Assembly (NCBI RefSeq): GCF_020715685.1
Contig: NZ_CP085840.1
Span: 3,348,001 to 3,412,000 of the forward strand
Direction: 5' to 3'
Source of the DNA: Dermatobacter hominis
GTDB lineage: Bacteria; Actinomycetota; Acidimicrobiia; Acidimicrobiales; Microtrichaceae
DNA length: 64,000 bases
Shown here: one piece after another, positions 60,688-64,000 of the stretch
How positions within the stretch are numbered: the stretch's first letter is position 1
How the letters are laid out: every line of letters begins with the position of its first letter
Notes under the pieces: generated by a model
The model's database searches: none
Told to the model about the DNA's origin: nothing
The model's input: only the letters and a program-made list of their open reading frames with translations
Position numbers and translations under genes: made by a program

Positions 60688-61614
60688 GTGGCAGCAGGCG
60701 GCAGCAAGCGGGCGATCGTCGCGGCCTTCCTGGCCAACCTCGGGATCGCCATCGCCAAGTTCATCGGCTTCGGGATCACCGGTGCGTCGTCGATGCTCTC
60801 CGAGGGCATCCACTCGGTCGCCGACACCGGCAACCAGGGGCTCCTCCTGCTCGGCGGCAAGCGCTCGCAGCGGGCCGCGGACGAGGCGCACCCGTTCGGC
60901 TACGGCCGTGAGCGGTACTTCTGGTCCTTCGTCGTCGCGGTCGTGCTCTTCACGCTCGGCGCCGTCTTCTCCGTCTACGAGGGCATCCACAAGATCCAGC
61001 ACCCCGAGGACCTCGAGAGCCCCATCGTCGCGGTCGTCATCCTGCTCGTCGCGATCGTGCTCGAGTCCTTCTCCTTCCGCACCGCCGTCCACGAGTCGCG
61101 ACCGCTGAAGGGCGAGGCGTCGTGGTGGCAGTTCCTCCGGACGTCGAAGGTCCCCGAGTTCCCGGTCGTCCTGCTCGAGGACGTCGGCGCGCTGATCGGA
61201 CTGGTCCTCGCGCTCGGGGCCGTCTCGCTGACGGTCGTCACCGGCGACGCGACCTACGACGGCATCGGCTCGATCCTGATCGGCTCCCTGCTCGGCGTGA
61301 TCGCCGTGTTCCTCTGCATCGAGATGAAGAGCCTGCTGATCGGCGAGTCCGCGTCGGCGGGCGACCGGGAGCGGATCGCCGGCGCCATCGAGTCGACCGA
61401 CGACGTGGTGCGCCTGATCCACTGCCGCACCGAGCACATCGGGCCCGAGGAGATCCTCGTCGCCGCCAAGGTCGAGTTCGCGTCCGGGCTCGACGTGGCC
61501 GGGCTCGCCGCGGCGGTCGACCGCGTCGAGGCCCGGATCCGCGAGGCGGTGCCGGCGGCGCGCGTCATCTACCTGGAGCCCGACCTGTACCGCGGTGCCG
61601 CCACCGCGCCGTAG
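60688..61614 (+). CDS. Cation diffusion facilitator (CDF) family transporter
   Basis: Exports divalent metal ions (Zn, Co, Mn, Fe or Cd) using the proton gradient. 308 residues, six helices. The HxxxD-type site of helix 2 reads GASSMLSEGIHSVADTGNQ and helix 5 has PVVLLEDVGALIG; the combination resembles the Zn-T/YdfM-like branch with longer loop. The C-terminal cytoplasmic domain is AGDRERIAGAIEST...EILVAAKVEF. GTG start with AGGGGAGG ahead. A TetR gene follows 44 bases after. Confidence 0.88.
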   Translation: MAAGGSKRAIVAAFLANLGIAIAKFIGFGITGASSMLSEGIHSVADTGNQGLLLLGGKRSQRAADEAHPFGYGRERYFWSFVVAVVLFTLGAVFSVYEGIHKIQHPEDLESPIVAVVILLVAIVLESFSFRTAVHESRPLKGEASWWQFLRTSKVPEFPVVLLEDVGALIGLVLALGAVSLTVVTGDATYDGIGSILIGSLLGVIAVFLCIEMKSLLIGESASAGDRERIAGAIESTDDVVRLIHCRTEHIGPEEILVAAKVEFASGLDVAGLAAAVDRVEARIREAVPAARVIYLEPDLYRGAATAP

Positions 61615-61616
61615 TA

Positions 61617-61636
61617 CGTTCGGGACCGGGCGAACG
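61617..61636. promoter_or_regulatory. Inverted repeat CGTTCG-N8-CGAACG before TetR gene
   Basis: Six-base arms, eight-base spacer, 22 bases before the TTG start of the TetR regulator. Consistent with autoregulation; not proven. Confidence 0.35.
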
Positions 61637-61658
61637 CGACACGAGCGAGGGAGACCCG

Positions 61659-62408
61659 TTGTCGGACCCGGTCGGTGACGACGAGGCGCTGGGGGGTGAC
61701 GCCGTCATCGATCTGCGCGCCGCACCCGGTCGCGACCCCGACACCCGCGAGCGGCTCGTGCGCGCCGCCGCCGAGGTGTTCCGCGAGAAGGGCTACACGG
61801 GCAGCCGCGTGCAGGACATCGCCCGCCGTGCCGGGTTCACGTCCGGTGCGCTGTACACGCACTTCGACAGCCGGGCCGAGCTGCTCGCCGAGGCCATCGC
61901 GGTCGAGAACAGCCGCATGTTCCGACTGCTGTCCGAGGGTCTCGGGCGGTGGCGGGCCGTCACGTCGTCCGAGGTGGCCGAGTCGCTCGCGAGCTTCGTG
62001 GCGCTCGAGACGTCGCCCACCGACCAGCTGATGCTCGACGGGTTCGCGATCTGCACGCGCGAGGAGGAGGCGCGGGACCGCATCGGCGAGTCCCTCCGCG
62101 GCCTCCTCGACCGGCTCGACGAGAGCATCCGCACGATGTCGGTCGTGCCCGGCAGCCCGATGGACGACGACTCCGGCGGCGTGGCCTACCTGATGGTCGC
62201 GTTCATGAGCGGCGTGGCCGCGCTCCGCGCCGCGGGGTTGAGCGACCGGGCGCCGAACGACGTGGGCGAGGTCCTCGCCGGCTTCCTCCGCCAGCTCGGC
62301 GCACAGGACCAGGGGCTGGTCGAGGGGGCGGGCACCGCCGGCGCGAGGGGTCGTGCAGCCCCCGAGGTGGGTCCCGGGCGCCCCGCGCTGCCCGATGGGC
62401 CGGTCTGA
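61659..62408 (+). CDS. TetR family transcriptional regulator
   Basis: 249 residues. The DNA-binding domain is at about 25-75: VRAAAEVFREKGYTGSRVQDIARRAGFTSGALYTHFDSRAELLAEA, the standard TetR helix-turn-helix. The ligand domain is helical, with LMLDGFAICTREEEARDRIGE. TTG start with GGGAG seven bases ahead; no ATG or GTG in frame before the domain. An Ala/Gly/Pro-rich C-terminal tail. Ligand and targets unknown; neighbours are a CDF transporter and a ParA-like ATPase. Confidence 0.88.
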   Translation: MSDPVGDDEALGGDAVIDLRAAPGRDPDTRERLVRAAAEVFREKGYTGSRVQDIARRAGFTSGALYTHFDSRAELLAEAIAVENSRMFRLLSEGLGRWRAVTSSEVAESLASFVALETSPTDQLMLDGFAICTREEEARDRIGESLRGLLDRLDESIRTMSVVPGSPMDDDSGGVAYLMVAFMSGVAALRAAGLSDRAPNDVGEVLAGFLRQLGAQDQGLVEGAGTAGARGRAAPEVGPGRPALPDGPV

Positions 62409-62434
62409 CCGCGCACCCGGACTACCGTTGGCCC

Positions 62435-63298
62435 ATGGGGATCCTCGCCGTGGTCAACCAGAAGGGCGGCGTCGGCAAGACGACGGTCGCCCTCGGCCTC
62501 GCCTCCGCGTCCATGATCCGTGGCCGACGCTCGCTCGTCGTCGACATGGACCCGCAGGCGAACGCCACCACGGGGTTGGGCGTGTTCGACGCCGCGACCA
62601 CGACCGACGAGGTGCTGGCGCACGACGAGCCCGGCGCCGCTGCGGCGGCGGTGCGCCGGTCCGGCTGGGAGCCGCCCGTCGGCCACGCCCCCGATCTCGT
62701 GCCCAGCTCGCCGCGGCTCGCGCAGCGCGAGCACCAGCTCGCGACCGACCCGATCGGCGCGCAGGATCGGCTCGAGGTCGCGCTCGCCGGCGTCGCCGAC
62801 CGCTACGACGACGTGATCGTCGACTGCCCGCCGTCGCTCGGCCTGCTCACGGTCAACGCGCTGTTCGCCGCGGACCGCGTGCTGATCGTCGCCGAGCCGG
62901 CGGCGTGGAGCCTGGACGGGGTCGAGCAGATCCTGCGCAACGTCCGGCGGATCGCGGAGCGCCAGCACGGTCGGCCCGAGGTCGCCGGCATCGTCGTGAA
63001 CCGCCTCGGCCGCACCCGTGACGCCGGGTACTGGTACCAGCAGCTGCAGGAGACCCACGGCGACCTGCTGCTCGACCCGCCGATCACCATGCGCGCCGCG
63101 CTCACCGAGGCGGCCGCGCAGTCCCAGCCGATCCACCTCCTCCGCCGCGACGGCGCCTCGGAGGCCGGCGACCAGTTCGCGGCGCTGTCCCGGGCGCTCG
63201 ACGGCGATCGATCCGCACCGGCGGTGGCGGACCTCCCGCAGCCCCACATCGACCTGTCGGCCGCCGTCGGGACCGCGGCTGCGCCGCTGGAGCACTGA
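62435..63298 (+). CDS. ParA family ATPase
   Basis: 287 residues with the deviant Walker A KGGVGKTT at 10-17, DMDPQANATTG and Walker B-like DVIVDCPPSLG, the ParA/MinD signature. The C-terminal IVVNRLGRTRDAGYWYQQLQE and PPITMRAALTEAAAQSQPIH is typical of chromosomal orphan ParA proteins. No ParB or parS is next to it; the following membrane protein is coupled (TGATG), which suggests positioning of a membrane complex. ATG start. Confidence 0.92.
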   Translation: MGILAVVNQKGGVGKTTVALGLASASMIRGRRSLVVDMDPQANATTGLGVFDAATTTDEVLAHDEPGAAAAAVRRSGWEPPVGHAPDLVPSSPRLAQREHQLATDPIGAQDRLEVALAGVADRYDDVIVDCPPSLGLLTVNALFAADRVLIVAEPAAWSLDGVEQILRNVRRIAERQHGRPEVAGIVVNRLGRTRDAGYWYQQLQETHGDLLLDPPITMRAALTEAAAQSQPIHLLRRDGASEAGDQFAALSRALDGDRSAPAVADLPQPHIDLSAAVGTAAAPLEH

Positions 63299-63897
63299 TG
63301 GCCGGTTACGACCCCAAGCGACCGCGCCCCACCGCCGACGGCGACGAGCCCGCGCCGGTCGAGGCCCTGCTCGACCCGGAGCCCGAGGCCCCGGCCGCAC
63401 CCGAGGCCTCGGCCGCACCCGAGACACGGCCCGACGCCGGACCGGCACCGACCGACGCAGCGCCCGCAGAGGGACCCGAGCCCGCCGAGGGACCGGGACC
63501 TGCGCCCGCCGACGAGCCGGAACCCGCGCCGACCGATGTCGTGCCCGTCGACGAGCCCGAGCCCGCCGACGAGCCTGCGCCGACCGACGTCGTCCCGGCC
63601 GACGAGCCCGAGCCCGCCGACGAGCCTGCGCCGACCGACGTCGTCCCGGCCGACGAGCCCGTGCCCGCCGACGAGGCCGAGCCCGCCGAGGCACCGGAGC
63701 CCGCGCGCGCCGCACCCGAGCCGGCCGACGGCGAGCGCCACCTGCGCGCCGTCCCCGCCGCGAGCACCTCCGACGTGCCCGTCGCCGAGCCGCCGGCCGA
63801 ACCGACGGCCAACCGGGCGGTCGCCCTGGTCGGCGCCGGGGTGGCCGCGCTCGTCGTCGTGCTGCTCCTCCTGCTGCTGCGCCGACGCCGTCGCTGA
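63298..63897 (+). CDS. Pro/Glu/Ala-rich protein with C-terminal membrane anchor
   Basis: 199 residues, partner of the ParA-like gene (overlapping by one base). Residues 15-140 are acidic and Pro-rich with the unit DEPEPADEPAPTDVVPA repeated; the last 25 residues are a hydrophobic helix AVALVGAGVAALVVVLLLLLL ending in five arginines, which suggests a tail-anchored protein with the acidic part in the cytoplasm. No domain is known. The bases after 63897 show no gene before the window ends. Confidence 0.72.
   Translation: MAGYDPKRPRPTADGDEPAPVEALLDPEPEAPAAPEASAAPETRPDAGPAPTDAAPAEGPEPAEGPGPAPADEPEPAPTDVVPVDEPEPADEPAPTDVVPADEPEPADEPAPTDVVPADEPVPADEAEPAEAPEPARAAPEPADGERHLRAVPAASTSDVPVAEPPAEPTANRAVALVGAGVAALVVVLLLLLLRRRRR
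63550..63651 (+). repeat. 51-base perfect tandem repeat inside Pro/Glu-rich gene
   Basis: 63550-63600 and 63601-63651 are identical, encoding 17-residue units. In-frame duplication, recent judging from identity. Confidence 0.9.
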
Positions 63898-64000
63898 CCG
63901 CCACGCACCGCGGTCCGGCCACGGCGGCCGGCCCGCGCGCACCGACCGACGCGGAGGGTGGCGGTCGACGCTCGTTGCTGCGTCGGTTCAGTATCTCGGC

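Noticed and set aside
63898-64000. Start of another gene at the right edge (GTG near 63959 after GGAGGG)
   Set aside because: Fewer than 45 bases are visible, not enough to judge coding.

Overview
The window is a very GC-rich (roughly 70 percent by eye) bacterial chromosome segment with dense coding, many GTG and a few TTG starts, and frequent 1-4 base stop/start overlaps. Gene content points to an actinobacterium: an F420-type luciferase-like monooxygenase, a TIGR03085 (mycothiol-S-transferase-like) protein, KorAB 2-oxoacid:ferredoxin oxidoreductase, a GabD2-like succinate-semialdehyde dehydrogenase, a KstR-type operator and several proteins resembling mycobacterial FadE30, IpdF and Rv0130. 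Class Acidimicrobiia fits best as an inference. No rRNA, tRNA, integrase, IS element or CRISPR array was found.

Layout. 1-12.3 kb: partial Ser/Thr kinase preceded by two copies of one palindrome, aldo/keto reductase, CorA-like channel, small DUF proteins, an exported collagen-like protein, an amidohydrolase, an SDR, GabD2-like ALDH, an EAL-CBS c-di-GMP phosphodiesterase and a DUF1059 protein. 12.4-20.2 kb: lipase-like hydrolase, an ABC-2 type exporter, SurE, and an ABC half-exporter. 20.4-28.6 kb: korAB, the iron storage pair bfd-bfr, twin 2TM proteins, an SDR and a lipoprotein. 28.8-36.1 kb: epoxide hydrolase, a two-gene pair of RecB/Cas4-like Fe-S nuclease homologues, a PI-PLC-like lipoprotein, thioesterase and thiolase. 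36.2-41.2 kb: 2OG oxygenase and polysaccharide genes (processive GT2, wecB). 41.2-51.4 kb: a lipid/steroid-type beta-oxidation region (two acyl-CoA dehydrogenases, three SDRs, MaoC hydratase, thiolase) with several palindromic operators; panD and an F420-type enzyme lie within it. 51.5-64 kb: envelope and signalling genes (PHB-depolymerase-like esterase, large exported protein, GAF-GGDEF cyclase, polysaccharide deacetylase, coiled-coil M15 peptidase), then mutM, a CDF transporter, a TetR regulator and a ParA-like ATPase.

How the genes fit together. Acyl-CoA dehydrogenases, MaoC hydratase, SDRs, thiolases and thioesterases supply all steps of beta-oxidation of unusual acyl-CoAs. The adjacent FadE30-like and IpdF-like genes, plus a KstR-type box, suggest steroid or HIP-like substrates. 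KorAB would feed the resulting acyl-CoA carbon through a ferredoxin-linked TCA step. Bfd-Bfr handles iron. GGDEF and EAL proteins handle c-di-GMP.

Most unusual observations. (1) At two unrelated gene 3' ends (thiolase at 34994, acyl-CoA dehydrogenase at 50201) the terminal coding sequence is repeated about 100 bases downstream, and the spacer ends in the same 20-base sequence at both sites. This looks like a small mobile or templated element that targets gene ends and restores the C-terminus. (2) A catalytic Fe-S PD-(D/E)XK nuclease overlaps a partner that kept the cysteine cluster but lost the ExK residues. (3) Several high-quality palindromic operators mark uncharacterised regulons.
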